The translations under genes were made by a program, and so were the position numbers. A DNA stretch of 64,000 nucleotides from Chitinophaga eiseniae. GTDB lineage: Bacteria > Bacteroidota > Bacteroidia > Chitinophagales > Chitinophagaceae. The notes under the pieces were generated by a model that made no database searches, was not told the origin of the DNA, and was given only the letters and a program-made list of their open reading frames with translations. Location: positions 434,001-498,000 of the forward strand of contig NZ_FUWZ01000003.1 of NCBI RefSeq assembly GCF_900167135.1, given 5' to 3'. Positions 16,319-25,715 of this stretch are shown piece by piece (position 1 is the stretch's first letter; each line of letters begins with the position of its first letter).

Positions 16319-19300
16319 ATGCAATTGAATCTTTATGCAAAGACTCTTTCTATACCAGGGTCTTTACCAACCAAAATTGCGTTAACAATGAGATTAACAG
16401 TGATGTTACTGATTGCGGCCACACTAAAGGTTTCTGCCGGCGCTTCTGCGCAGACAGTGTCGCTTTCTGCGCGCAACATCTCCATGGAAAATGTGTTTAC
16501 GGCTGTTAAAAAACAGACCGGCTACCTGTTCTTTTATGACCGGGCACTCCTGCGCAGCACACGGCCCGTCAGCGTACAGGCGCAACAGCAGCCGCTGCAG
16601 GATTTCCTGGCCGACGTGTTTAAAGACCAGCCACTGGACTACACCATCAAAGACAAAACCGTTTTCATCAAACGGCGCGACCTTCCTCTCGCAGCACCTG
16701 TACAGCAACCGGTGACCGGCACCGTAAAAGATGCCGCCGGCGTGCCGCTGCCAGGGGTAACGGTAAAGGTGAAAGGCACCAGTACCGGCACCATCACCGA
16801 TCCGGAAGGTAAATTCAGTATTAAAGCCGGTTCCGGCGATGTGCTGGTGATCACCTACGTGGGCTTTGAACCCAAAGAAATCACTGTAGGCAATGATACC
16901 AATGTGCCCGTCGTGTTACAGGCTGCCGTAAGTGCGCTCAATGAAACAGTGGTCATCGCCTACGGCACCACCAGCAAAAGATTCAATACGGGCTCCGTCA
17001 GCAGCGTAAAGACCAGCGATATCGCTTCCAATCCTGTGATGGACCCATTGTCTGCCCTGCAGGCAAACGTGCCCGGCCTGCTGGTCACCTCCAGCAACGG
17101 TCTCCCCGGCTCCGCTTTCAATGTGAGCATCAGGGGCCAGAACTCCGTATTAAAAGCCAACCAGCCACTCTACATCGTCGATGGCGTGCCTTTCATCTCA
17201 GACCCCCTCAATGCTTTCACCTCCGCCAATGGCAACCAAAGCCCGCTGGCATCCATCAACCCGGCCGATATAGAACGGATCGACGTACTGAAAGATGCAG
17301 ACGCCACCTCCATCTACGGGTCCAGAGGCGCTAACGGCGTAGTGCTCATTAGCACCAAACGCGGAAAAGCCGGTAAAACCCAGACAACATTCAATGTGTA
17401 TTCCGGCGGCAGCAAAGTAGTGAACATGGTAGACATGCTCTCTACCCCGCAGTTCATCCAGATGCGCAAAGAAGCCTTCCGGAATGATAACCAAACGTAT
17501 ACCGATGAAACCGCCCCTGACCTGACCATCTGGGACCAGCAGAAAACCACCGACTGGCAAAAGCTGATGATTGGCAATACCGGTCATGTCACAGAAGCAC
17601 AGGGTAGCGTATCCGGTGGTAATGCCCAGACACAATTCAGACTAAGTGGCACTTTCCGTAAGGAAACTACCGTAATGCCCAACAATCTCGGCTTCACCAA
17701 AGGCGCGGGCAGCCTCAGCATAGACCACAGTAATAAAGATGGTCGTTTTCATATAGGCGCTGTCGTTAACTATTCTTCGTTGCGCGATAACTCCATCGCC
17801 GCCAGCCTCGCCGGTTTTACCGACATGGCTCCCAACTACCCGATTTATGATTCCACCGGCAGCTACTACTGGCGCCCCACGGGCATGAATCCCATGGCCT
17901 TTCTGCTCCGTAGCTCCGATGCCCGTACCAACAACCTGGTGGCACAAACAGACATCCGTTACACCCTGCTGCCGGGTCTTAACCTGAAAGCCAATGTGGG
18001 TTATACCCGCAGCGATATGCAACAGACACAACTGGTACCGCTGAAAAGTAACAACCCCAATACCACTGCTACCAGTACCGCCAATTACGGCAATACACAA
18101 GCCAATACCTACATCATAGAACCGCAGATCGATTATACCACCACTATCGCCAAAGGTACCTTGCAGGTGCTGGTGGGCGGCAGCTGGCAGGAAGCCCTCC
18201 GCAAAGGCAGCTGGGTGATCGGGGAAGGCTATTCCAGCGACGCCATGCTGGAAAACATGAACGCCGCCGCCAAACTCACCGCGAAAACTACGACGTATGC
18301 GCTCTACCGTTATAATGCGGTATTCGGTAAAGTGAACTATAACTGGGAGGAAAAATACCTGCTCAACGCCACCTTCCGCCGCGATGGCTCCACCCGCTTC
18401 GGACCGGGCAACCGCTTCGGCAACTTCGGTGCGGTAGGCGCAGCATGGATCTTCACCAAAGAATCCTTCATCCCGGAAGGGTCCGTACTCAGCTATGGTA
18501 AACTGCGTGCCAGCATCGGCACCTCCGGTAACGACAATATCGGTGATTACGCCTACCTCGACGCATGGCAGTCTACCTCCTTCCCGTATGACGGTATCAC
18601 CGGCCTTACCCCTGCGCGGCTGGCCAACCTCAATTACCACTGGGAAGTGAGCCGCAAAAAAGAGGTAGCCCTCGAACTGGGCTTCTTCAAAGATCGTCTG
18701 CTCCTCACCACCAGCTATTATCATAACATTTCAGATAACCAGCTGCTGGATTATAAATTATCCCCGCAGACAGGGTTCCCTTCCGTGACGCGTAACTTCC
18801 CGGCCAAAGTGCTCAACAGCGGATGGGAATTTGAAATCAACTCCACCAACATACAGCGGAAAGACTTCACCTGGCGTACCTCCTTCAATATGTCCATCAA
18901 TAAAAATGAACTGAAGGAGTTCCCCAACATCGAAGCTTCCTCCTATAAAAATCTAATGGTGATAGGTAAACCGATCACCATTCAGAAAGGGTTCCGGTTT
19001 GCCGGTATTGATCCGCAAACCGGCCTTGCGCTTTTCCAGAGCGCCAAAGGCGGTACCACTACCACGCCTTCCGATCCGGACGATTTTGTCATCCTCGGCA
19101 ATCATATGCCGGAGTTCTATGGCGGTCTGCAAAACAGTTTCTCCTATAAAGGTATCAGTCTTGAGTTCCTGTTCCAGTTCGTAAAACAGGAAGGCACCTC
19201 CTTTAACTACGGCTACGGTATACCTTATCTTGGATCCAGCTCCAACCAGAGCCTGTATGCACTCGACCGCTGGACCGCTCCCGGTGATATCGCCGGTGCT

Positions 19301-19579
19301 CCTAAAGCCACCGCAGGTTCCGGTGCCGCCAACTTCCGCAGCTTTGCCATCTCCAGCGCGCAGTGGGGTGATGCTTCCTTTATCCGGTTAAAAAATCTCT
19401 CGCTGCGCTATGATCTTTCCAAGTATGTACAGAAATGGAAACTGGCCGGCGCCAGCGTGTACGGCCTCGCACAGAACCTGTTTACCATCACCGGATATGA
19501 AGGATATGACCCCGAAACACAGGGCAGGATGATGCCTCCGGTAAAAACATATACCATAGGATTACAATTGTCACTCTGA
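16319..19579 (+). CDS. SusC/RagA-family TonB-dependent receptor with STN domain
   Basis: Signal-transducing outer-membrane importer of 1086 residues. A basic n-region of about 24 residues precedes the hydrophobic signal MRLTVMLLIAATLKVSAGASA. Next come an STN domain (about 48-118, MENVFTAVKKQTGYLFFYD and DKTVFIKRRD), a carboxypeptidase-like domain (VTGTVKDAAGVPLPGVTVKV), a plug (VVIAYGTTSKRFNTGSV, DATSIYGSRGANGVVLISTK) and the barrel, ending VKTYTIGLQLSL. An internal ATG at 16388 is an alternative start. It is the third component of the sigma/FecR/SusC relay starting at 12663 and is followed after 14 bp by its SusD. Confidence 0.95.
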   Translation: MQLNLYAKTLSIPGSLPTKIALTMRLTVMLLIAATLKVSAGASAQTVSLSARNISMENVFTAVKKQTGYLFFYDRALLRSTRPVSVQAQQQPLQDFLADVFKDQPLDYTIKDKTVFIKRRDLPLAAPVQQPVTGTVKDAAGVPLPGVTVKVKGTSTGTITDPEGKFSIKAGSGDVLVITYVGFEPKEITVGNDTNVPVVLQAAVSALNETVVIAYGTTSKRFNTGSVSSVKTSDIASNPVMDPLSALQANVPGLLVTSSNGLPGSAFNVSIRGQNSVLKANQPLYIVDGVPFISDPLNAFTSANGNQSPLASINPADIERIDVLKDADATSIYGSRGANGVVLISTKRGKAGKTQTTFNVYSGGSKVVNMVDMLSTPQFIQMRKEAFRNDNQTYTDETAPDLTIWDQQKTTDWQKLMIGNTGHVTEAQGSVSGGNAQTQFRLSGTFRKETTVMPNNLGFTKGAGSLSIDHSNKDGRFHIGAVVNYSSLRDNSIAASLAGFTDMAPNYPIYDSTGSYYWRPTGMNPMAFLLRSSDARTNNLVAQTDIRYTLLPGLNLKANVGYTRSDMQQTQLVPLKSNNPNTTATSTANYGNTQANTYIIEPQIDYTTTIAKGTLQVLVGGSWQEALRKGSWVIGEGYSSDAMLENMNAAAKLTAKTTTYALYRYNAVFGKVNYNWEEKYLLNATFRRDGSTRFGPGNRFGNFGAVGAAWIFTKESFIPEGSVLSYGKLRASIGTSGNDNIGDYAYLDAWQSTSFPYDGITGLTPARLANLNYHWEVSRKKEVALELGFFKDRLLLTTSYYHNISDNQLLDYKLSPQTGFPSVTRNFPAKVLNSGWEFEINSTNIQRKDFTWRTSFNMSINKNELKEFPNIEASSYKNLMVIGKPITIQKGFRFAGIDPQTGLALFQSAKGGTTTTPSDPDDFVILGNHMPEFYGGLQNSFSYKGISLEFLFQFVKQEGTSFNYGYGIPYLGSSSNQSLYALDRWTAPGDIAGAPKATAGSGAANFRSFAISSAQWGDASFIRLKNLSLRYDLSKYVQKWKLAGASVYGLAQNLFTITGYEGYDPETQGRMMPPVKTYTIGLQLSL

Positions 19580-19593
19580 TAAAAAACACGGAC

Positions 19594-20982
19594 ATGAAAC
19601 GCATTTATATATACTTCACATTACTGGCTGTTTCCGCTACGGTGGCTTGTAACAAATATGTAGACACCCCGCTCCCTAAAAACGAGCTGGTGTCTGAGCT
19701 GGTGTTCACAGACGATAAAACCGCTACTGCCGCAGTAACAGGCCTGTACACCAGCATGAACGCCTATAACTACCAGTTTGCCAATGTACTGGCCAGCTTT
19801 CTGTCGTCGATGCAGGCCGATGAAATGTACTATTTCTCCCCGTTCGAGAACTACGACGTATTCCGGCAAAACAGGCTTGTGCCCAGCAGCCAGTATGTAA
19901 CGAGCATGTTTGCCGACCAGTATGCCTTTATTTATCATACCAACGCCTGCCTGGAAGGGTTAAAGAAAACCACGAGCCTTTCTCCCAATGTGAAAAAACA
20001 ACTATTGGGTGAATCCTATTTCATGCGCTCTTTCTTCAATTTCTACCTGGTGAATATGTATGGCGATGTGCCGTTGATCACTTCTACCAACTACGAAGAG
20101 AATGGCCTCAAACCACGTGCAGCCAGGTCTGTTGTATACGACACGATCATCAAAGACCTGAACGAAGCCGTATCACTGATGAATGACGACTATCCCACCG
20201 GTACACGCGTACGCCCTAACCGGGCGGCCGCCAACGCGCTACTGGCAAGGGTTTATCTTTATAATCAACAATGGGCGCTGGCAGAAGCCACCGCCGGCAA
20301 GGTGATCGCCGACAGCAAATACAGTCTGCTGCAAGACCTGAATAAAGTATTTTTGGCCAATAGTGGTGAAGCCATTTTTCAACTGCAACCCGTGAACGTG
20401 GCCAGCGGCCGCAATACCTGGGAAGGCTTTACCGCCACTCCTGCCACCCCTACGGCCACTGCGGTATTCCGCCTGGACACCCTGCATTTTATCTCCCGCT
20501 TTGAGGCGAATGACTTGCGGCTGGCCAACTGGACCGGCTTCCGTAAGACTTCTACAGGCGCGACTTATTATTTCCCGTATAAATACAAAATCAGGTTAGG
20601 TACGCTTGGCGTGGTGAACGAATACTCCATGGTGCTCCGCCTCGCGGAACAATACCTTATCCGCGCCGAAGCCCGCCTGCAACAAGGCAAACCGGACGAC
20701 GGCCGCGCCGACATTGATGCCATCCGCGTTCGCGCCGGCCTTCCGAAATTGTCCGCATCTCTCAGCAAAGACGACCTGCTGAAAGCTGTGGCCAAAGAAA
20801 GACACCTGGAGCTGTTCACCGAATGGGGCCACCGTTGGTTTGACCTGAAACGGACCAAACAGTCCTCCGCCGTACTGAAACCCATCAAAGGCGTCAACTG
20901 GCAGGATACAGACACCCTGTACCCCATCCCGGTAGACGCTACCAGCACAAATCCCAACCTCACCCAAAACCCGGGATACTAA
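19594..20982 (+). CDS. SusD/RagB-family nutrient-binding lipoprotein
   Basis: Surface ligand-binding partner of the preceding receptor, 462 residues. A lipoprotein signal is present (LLAVSATVAC, lipidated Cys about 19). SusD landmarks are LLGESYFMRSFFNFYLVNMYGDVPLI, read here as two overlapping blocks, then RPNRAAANALLARVYLY, LRLAEQYLIRAEARLQQG, ERHLELFTEWGHRWFDLKR and the terminal NPNLTQNPGY. Its stop codon shares one base with the ATG of the thioredoxin-like gene that follows (TAATG), so the two genes are translationally coupled. Confidence 0.95.
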   Translation: MKRIYIYFTLLAVSATVACNKYVDTPLPKNELVSELVFTDDKTATAAVTGLYTSMNAYNYQFANVLASFLSSMQADEMYYFSPFENYDVFRQNRLVPSSQYVTSMFADQYAFIYHTNACLEGLKKTTSLSPNVKKQLLGESYFMRSFFNFYLVNMYGDVPLITSTNYEENGLKPRAARSVVYDTIIKDLNEAVSLMNDDYPTGTRVRPNRAAANALLARVYLYNQQWALAEATAGKVIADSKYSLLQDLNKVFLANSGEAIFQLQPVNVASGRNTWEGFTATPATPTATAVFRLDTLHFISRFEANDLRLANWTGFRKTSTGATYYFPYKYKIRLGTLGVVNEYSMVLRLAEQYLIRAEARLQQGKPDDGRADIDAIRVRAGLPKLSASLSKDDLLKAVAKERHLELFTEWGHRWFDLKRTKQSSAVLKPIKGVNWQDTDTLYPIPVDATSTNPNLTQNPGY

Positions 20983-22796
20983 TGACGTACCGTTTTTCAT
21001 TTGCCATATTGTTACTGTTGTTGCTGACCGGCGTTGCTATCAACGCCCGGTCACAGCAACGGATAACCATCACGCCGCAATATCCGCAGCGCGGTGATCT
21101 TGTTACGGTGACCTACGATCCACAGTCACCGGGAGCTGTAATCCCTGACAGCGTATCCGGTATCACACTGGTATTCTCCTACTCCAATTTTTATGATGTA
21201 GCGACCAGAATGCCCTTGCACCGGCAGGGAACAAAGTGGACGACCTCCTTCCGCCTGGCAGGTTTTGCCACCTATGCTACCTTTTACCTGGAAAGCGGTG
21301 AGCTCACCGACAAGCCTGCAGCAGACAGCCACTACGCAGTCCCCGTATACACCGGCCGACAGCCGGTAGAAAACGGCCTGTTGTACAAGGCTTACAGTCT
21401 GTCTGCACAAAGAGGCAAGTCGCCCGGGCTCGCCGCGGAACAGGCCTCCCTGTACCAACAGGAGCTGGACCACTATCCCGGTAACTACGAGGCCAAAGTA
21501 CGGCTGCTGCAATACAAGATGCAACACGCTCCTGACGCCAAAGGCCGGGAAACCGCGCATCAGCAGGCCTTACAGGTAATCGCGCAGAAATTCAACAGCG
21601 CCCCCGCCGTTGCCGGCAACCTGAATAAAGTCACCATGGGCTACCTGATCATCGGTGAAAAGAGCCGGGTAGACTCTATCCGCCAGGTAGTGATGAAACG
21701 TTTTCCCGACAGCGGACCCGGCATAGAACAACTGTCGTCCAACATCCGTAAAGAAAAAGATACCGCTACGCGGATCAGGTTACTCGAACAGGCCCTGCAA
21801 AAGGAGACAGCTAAAAACGCCGACGACTACACGGGCATGCATGATCAGCTGTTTGCCCTATATGCCGCACAGCATAATACTGAAAAAACGTTGTACCATG
21901 CCCGTAAGGTAGCCAGCCAACGCCGTAACCCATGGACCGCGGAAACATTCAAAGACCTGGCCGCTACCCTGCAGGCCAACCAGCTGGCGCCGGACACCGC
22001 CCGCTACTATGCACAACTGGCGCTGGCACAGGCCAACAGCTTCCCCGCCGGCGTTATCCGGCACTTCCCGGAAACAGGCTACATCTACCCCTTTGTAGAT
22101 GACAGCACCCGCAAGGCTGTAACCCGCAAGGCACAGGCAAACCTGCATTCGCTGCTGGGGTTAATAGACCTCCAACAGGCACGCCTGCACGAAGGCGCAC
22201 AACAAATGGACAGCGCGCTTGTCATCTCGCAGGACCACGAAACGCTCAACAACGCCACCACCTTTTATACCCGTACCCATAACACCGAAAAATTGAAAAG
22301 TGTGCAACAGCTGCGGGAAAAAATACTGCTGGACAAGGTACGTCGCCAGCTCATCAGCCGGCCGGCCCCTTCGCTGCAGTCTTTTGTAGACATGAAAGGA
22401 CAGCCGGTATCGCCCGACGCGCTGAAAGGTAAAATTATACTGATTGATTTCTGGGCCACCTGGTGCGTTCCCTGCATGCAGGAAATGCCGTACCTGCAAC
22501 AGTTGTACGAAACCTATAAAGACAATCCCAAAGTGGTGTTTATGGTGGTCAACAGCGGCGCCCGTAACACGCTTGCCGATGCGCAGGGCTGGTTCGGCCA
22601 CAAGAAATACACGTTCCCGGTGTACTACAATACCGATCCTGATGTGGGAGAGAAATTCCGTTTTAATATTATTCCGGCTACTTACATCATCGATCCCAGG
22701 GGCAATATCCGTTTTGCCAACATCGGGTTCGAAGGCGCCGAGGTCGCTGCCAAACTGAAACTGCAGCTGCAGCTGGTGGAATCAGCTTCCTTCTGA
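20982..22796 (+). CDS. TlpA-like periplasmic thioredoxin-fold protein
   Basis: A 604-residue exported protein with signal sequence SFAILLLLLLTGVAINARS. The N-terminal part is a beta-rich and then helical region without a family name I can give (about 25-460). The C-terminal 140 residues are a TlpA/AhpC-type thioredoxin domain with FWATWCVPCMQEMPYL (CVPC, about 495-498) and the cis-Pro loop FNIIPATYIIDPRG. It probably reduces or isomerises disulfides in the periplasm. It is coupled to SusD by a one-base overlap. Such proteins commonly close SusC/SusD operons in this phylum. Its last 15 bp overlap the end of the convergent gene. Confidence 0.88.
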   Translation: MTYRFSFAILLLLLLTGVAINARSQQRITITPQYPQRGDLVTVTYDPQSPGAVIPDSVSGITLVFSYSNFYDVATRMPLHRQGTKWTTSFRLAGFATYATFYLESGELTDKPAADSHYAVPVYTGRQPVENGLLYKAYSLSAQRGKSPGLAAEQASLYQQELDHYPGNYEAKVRLLQYKMQHAPDAKGRETAHQQALQVIAQKFNSAPAVAGNLNKVTMGYLIIGEKSRVDSIRQVVMKRFPDSGPGIEQLSSNIRKEKDTATRIRLLEQALQKETAKNADDYTGMHDQLFALYAAQHNTEKTLYHARKVASQRRNPWTAETFKDLAATLQANQLAPDTARYYAQLALAQANSFPAGVIRHFPETGYIYPFVDDSTRKAVTRKAQANLHSLLGLIDLQQARLHEGAQQMDSALVISQDHETLNNATTFYTRTHNTEKLKSVQQLREKILLDKVRRQLISRPAPSLQSFVDMKGQPVSPDALKGKIILIDFWATWCVPCMQEMPYLQQLYETYKDNPKVVFMVVNSGARNTLADAQGWFGHKKYTFPVYYNTDPDVGEKFRFNIIPATYIIDPRGNIRFANIGFEGAEVAAKLKLQLQLVESASF

Positions 22797-23504
22797 TGCC
22801 AGTATACCGGCAATCGCTTTGATCAGTCCTTTGTCTGTTACCCCATTCATTTTCCAACCGCTCTTCATTTTCCGGATGATGCCCTTGCTTTCATCATTCA
22901 GGTAGATGTCCCACTCCACACAATCCCCTTCCTCGCAGGTCTCCATCACAGGAATGGCCTCTCCCTTATAAGCGGTGTCCTTGTAAGAAAATTCCAATGG
23001 CACGGAAGTGCTTTTCAGCTGGGTGATCATGTCCTGCAGGAAACTGATCATACGTTTCCGCTGATTGTTAAGGGAAGCGCTCCATTTGTTTTTGGAGGCG
23101 CGTTTGTGTGCAAGCTTAAATTTAAAGCCGGACATTTTCGTCGTGTAGTCGTCAGCGTTAATTTTGTCTACCTGCTGATTGGCGAGGATATACCAGTGAT
23201 AGCCGGTGCCTACAGGTACGCCGGAACCTTCCGGGGCGTGGCCGGCGCGACGTTTGACCACCTCATAGGAGATCTCCCACAGGTCGGGCGTGATCTTGGT
23301 TTCGCGCCACACGCCGGCATCATAGTTCCATTTATGGCTCCGGCCGATTTTCATGCCGGTATATTGTTTCCCTTCAAACTGTTTCCATGCGTTGTAACCA
23401 CCGGCAACAGGCACTTTTTTCTTTGCCGCTGCTTTTTTCTTTGGCGCCGCAGGTTTGACGGCCTTTTTACGGGAAGGCGCGGTAACCGCTCTGGTTGCTG
23501 CCAT
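22782..23504 (-). CDS. Unknown protein with Lys/Ala-rich basic N-terminal tail
   Basis: A 240-residue protein. Residues 1-32 are almost entirely Lys, Ala, Pro and Val (KKAVKPAAPKKKAAAKKK), resembling histone-H1-like or nucleic-acid-binding tails. Residues about 35-240 form a globular domain with many aromatic residues (YNAWKQFEGKQYTGMKIGRS, DLWEISYEVVKRR, GTGYHWYILANQQVDKI) that I do not recognise. There is no export signal. It may bind nucleic acid, but that rests only on composition. Its 3' end overlaps the convergent TlpA-like gene by 15 bp and no terminator separates them. Confidence 0.75.
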   Translation of the reverse strand: MAATRAVTAPSRKKAVKPAAPKKKAAAKKKVPVAGGYNAWKQFEGKQYTGMKIGRSHKWNYDAGVWRETKITPDLWEISYEVVKRRAGHAPEGSGVPVGTGYHWYILANQQVDKINADDYTTKMSGFKFKLAHKRASKNKWSASLNNQRKRMISFLQDMITQLKSTSVPLEFSYKDTAYKGEAIPVMETCEEGDCVEWDIYLNDESKGIIRKMKSGWKMNGVTDKGLIKAIAGILASEGS

Positions 23505-23622
23505 CGTACCGGGTTTAGCAAGATGGCAACAATAATCAGACCTGAATCAATTACGAATGGCGGGCTTCCTTACAGAACGGTTATTAATAGCCGTTTTCCC
23601 AAAAACATCTCCTGATTTGTAA

Positions 23623-24009
23623 TTACAAGAGCACAAGTTGCTCGTACAGACGTTGCAGCGTAGCGGCCGCATCTGTACATAGTCCGCCGTGTGTTCTGGA
23701 AGTTTGTACGATGGTGCTCCGTGTGGCGGTAAGCCAGCGGAAACGGGAGGCGAGGTCCAGCATGCCAATAGGTCCGCCCTGCCGGCCGCCGTTACAGATT
23801 TTTTCGATGGCGCAGAAGTAAGCGGCCAGCTCTGAAATATCGATGACAGGGCAGAGCGCGCGCAAGCGGGTTTCATCCAGCGTATATCGCATCTGGAGGA
23901 ATTTCTGTTTTTTACAGTAGAGCATAACACCTGCATTGAGAAACTCTTCCCGCTCTACCCGTGGCACTACGCGTATAACGGCGTACTCATATAAGTGTTG
24001 ATCTTGCAT
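23623..24009 (-). CDS. DUF3037-family protein
   Basis: A 128-residue cytoplasmic protein with the typical family opening YEYAVIRVVPRVEREEFLNAG, then VMLYCKK and a Trp-Leu-Thr segment (SRFRWLTATRSTIVQTSRTHGG). It is full length for the family, whose function is not known. Its start overlaps the end of the HipA-like kinase gene by 23 bp, so the two are translated from one message. The same pair occurs together in other bacteria, from general knowledge of the family. The arrangement suggests a two-component module. Confidence 0.85.
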   Translation of the reverse strand: MQDQHLYEYAVIRVVPRVEREEFLNAGVMLYCKKQKFLQMRYTLDETRLRALCPVIDISELAAYFCAIEKICNGGRQGGPIGMLDLASRFRWLTATRSTIVQTSRTHGGLCTDAAATLQRLYEQLVLL

Positions 24010-24790
24010 ATACTGCTTCTTTTACAAAAATTTCTGAAGAGGCTACCCGCCTGATTAAAAACTGTGCGTATACTTCGCGTCTTTCTGCAGGGGAAATGTC
24101 TTCATGGCCGGTCAGCCATTCTTCCGGCACGAGATCTACGATGGCGCGGATGCGCTCCGGTGTAAGTATAGCGCGGAAAGCGCTGTCCACTGCAGCTATC
24201 TGCGTAGCCTGCGGCAGCAATACATGGTCTTTTATTTTGGCGAAAGGCCGCGTGGCCTGTTCCTCCCAGTTGTCCCACGAATGATGGAAGTACAGTGATG
24301 CGCCGTGGTCTATCAGCCACAGTTCCTGATGCCACATCAGCATATTGGTGTTCCGTACGGTACGGTCCACATTGGTGAGCAGACAGTCAAGCCAAACGAT
24401 CTTCGAGGCTAGGTTTTCATCGATGGTAGTCACTACCGGATCATAGGTAATGGCGCCGGAGAGGTAGTGCAGTGCAAGGTTCAGGCCTACGCTCGATTTG
24501 AGCAGGTCCTGTATTTCCTCGTCGCCTTCATTGCGGCCATAGTCCTGGTCCAGCGTGGCGAACACGATTTCCGGCACTTTAAGGCCCAGCGCCCGGGCTG
24601 TTTCTCCGCCGATCAATTCTGCGATCAGGGCTTTCACGCCCTGGCCGGCGCCTCTGAACTTGAGCACATACAGGAAACCGTCGTCGGCTTCTGTCAGCGC
24701 AGGCAGCGAACCGCCCTCCCGCAACGGGGTGACGTAGCGGGTTACCTGCACGGTCCTGAGTGGATATGGATGATTATTGATACCTGACAT
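23987..24790 (-). CDS. HipA-like kinase-fold protein
   Basis: A 267-residue protein with a compact HipA/PI3K-like kinase fold. From ATG 24790, residues consistent with the fold are Lys44 (LYVLKFRG, ATP contact), Glu58 (IAELIGGE), a catalytic loop DRTVRNTN with Asp142 and Asn147, and a metal-binding Asp161 in LIDHGASLYF. It lacks the N-terminal subdomain of full HipA, and no HipB-type repressor is adjacent. A phosphotransferase role is likely from the motifs, but the substrate is unknown. It is translationally coupled to the DUF3037 gene. In-frame codons upstream to 24823 are rejected in favour of MSGINNHPYP. Confidence 0.82.
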   Translation of the reverse strand: MSGINNHPYPLRTVQVTRYVTPLREGGSLPALTEADDGFLYVLKFRGAGQGVKALIAELIGGETARALGLKVPEIVFATLDQDYGRNEGDEEIQDLLKSSVGLNLALHYLSGAITYDPVVTTIDENLASKIVWLDCLLTNVDRTVRNTNMLMWHQELWLIDHGASLYFHHSWDNWEEQATRPFAKIKDHVLLPQATQIAAVDSAFRAILTPERIRAIVDLVPEEWLTGHEDISPAERREVYAQFLIRRVASSEIFVKEAVYARSTLI

Positions 24791-25006
24791 AATTGTTGTT
24801 ATCCTGCTGTAAGGACGGCCCAAATTAGGTTATTTTTTCCAGAATCAGGTTCAGCGCGGCTTTTCAGGGCATCATCAAGGACCGGCCATGGTAAAGACGG
24901 CGGCCTGCCGCCCGGGAGGAAGTCGTCTGGTCCAAGGTCATGTCTCCCCCGAAGCGCCGATTCCGATTTGTTTCCTATATTTAGGCGGAAGAAAATCAGG
25001 TACATA

Positions 25007-25576
25007 TTGTCAAGGTCATCTATCCCGGATGAAAGAGAGCAACTACTAGCGATAGCAGCAGGTAACGAGACCGCCTACACGCGCATGTTTAACACCTACA
25101 GCCAACAGGTGTTCAACGCTGCTATGCTGTATCTGAAAGACCCTGCAGCAGCCAGGGAAGTGGTACAGGAAATTTTTATGCGGGTATGGTTAAAGCGCGA
25201 AGCCCTGGACGCCATCGATGACTTCTCCGACTATCTCTTTATCCTGACCCGTAACCACATATATGACAGCTTCCGCAAGCAGCAGGTAAAACAAAAAGCC
25301 ATGGCCTACCTCGGTATGCAGGAGCCTGGTTATGCCAACGACACAGACCATGTGGTACAGGACCACCAATACCAGCAGATATTGCATGACGCCATTGACT
25401 CTTTGCCGCCGGCGCGCAAAAAAATTTACCTCGCCCGCAAACAGGGACTGAGCAATGAAGAAATTTCCCATCAGCTGAATATCTCCGTTCACACCGTTAA
25501 AAAACAATTACAGCTGGCCCTCCGCTCTTTACGGTCAATTATCAAACAACAATTGCACAACTTCTGGTTTTTTTAA
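25007..25576 (+). CDS. ECF RNA polymerase sigma factor (TTG start)
   Basis: ECF sigma factor of about 189 residues that opens the third sigma/FecR/SusC operon. Region 2 is AYTRMFNTYSQQVFNAAML, AREVVQEIFMRVWLKR and DYLFILTRNHIYDSFRKQ. Region 4 is LPPARKKIYLARKQGLSNEE and HQLNISVHTVKKQLQLAL. No ATG precedes the conserved region, so the start must be TTG, at 25007 (chosen, SRSSIPDEREQLL) or at 24968. TATATTTA at 24973-24980 could be a -7 box, which would favour the later start. FecR follows after 139 bp, with an A/T-palindromic tract in the gap. Confidence 0.92.
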   Translation: MSRSSIPDEREQLLAIAAGNETAYTRMFNTYSQQVFNAAMLYLKDPAAAREVVQEIFMRVWLKREALDAIDDFSDYLFILTRNHIYDSFRKQQVKQKAMAYLGMQEPGYANDTDHVVQDHQYQQILHDAIDSLPPARKKIYLARKQGLSNEEISHQLNISVHTVKKQLQLALRSLRSIIKQQLHNFWFF

Positions 25577-25715
25577 GTTAAAACAGATTGATTTTTAATA
25601 AGTTAACCCCACTCTATCTCCCGGACAAAAAAAATTTAAAAATTTTTTAACAGCGAATACTCCTTTTCTTTCCATCGTTCGTCTTTATAGCTGTCACCAT
25701 TCTAAAGTCGCTATA

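Noticed and set aside
17642..18724. 360-codon open frame on the minus strand
   Set aside because: Antisense to the second STN-SusC barrel region, with no export signal or motif.
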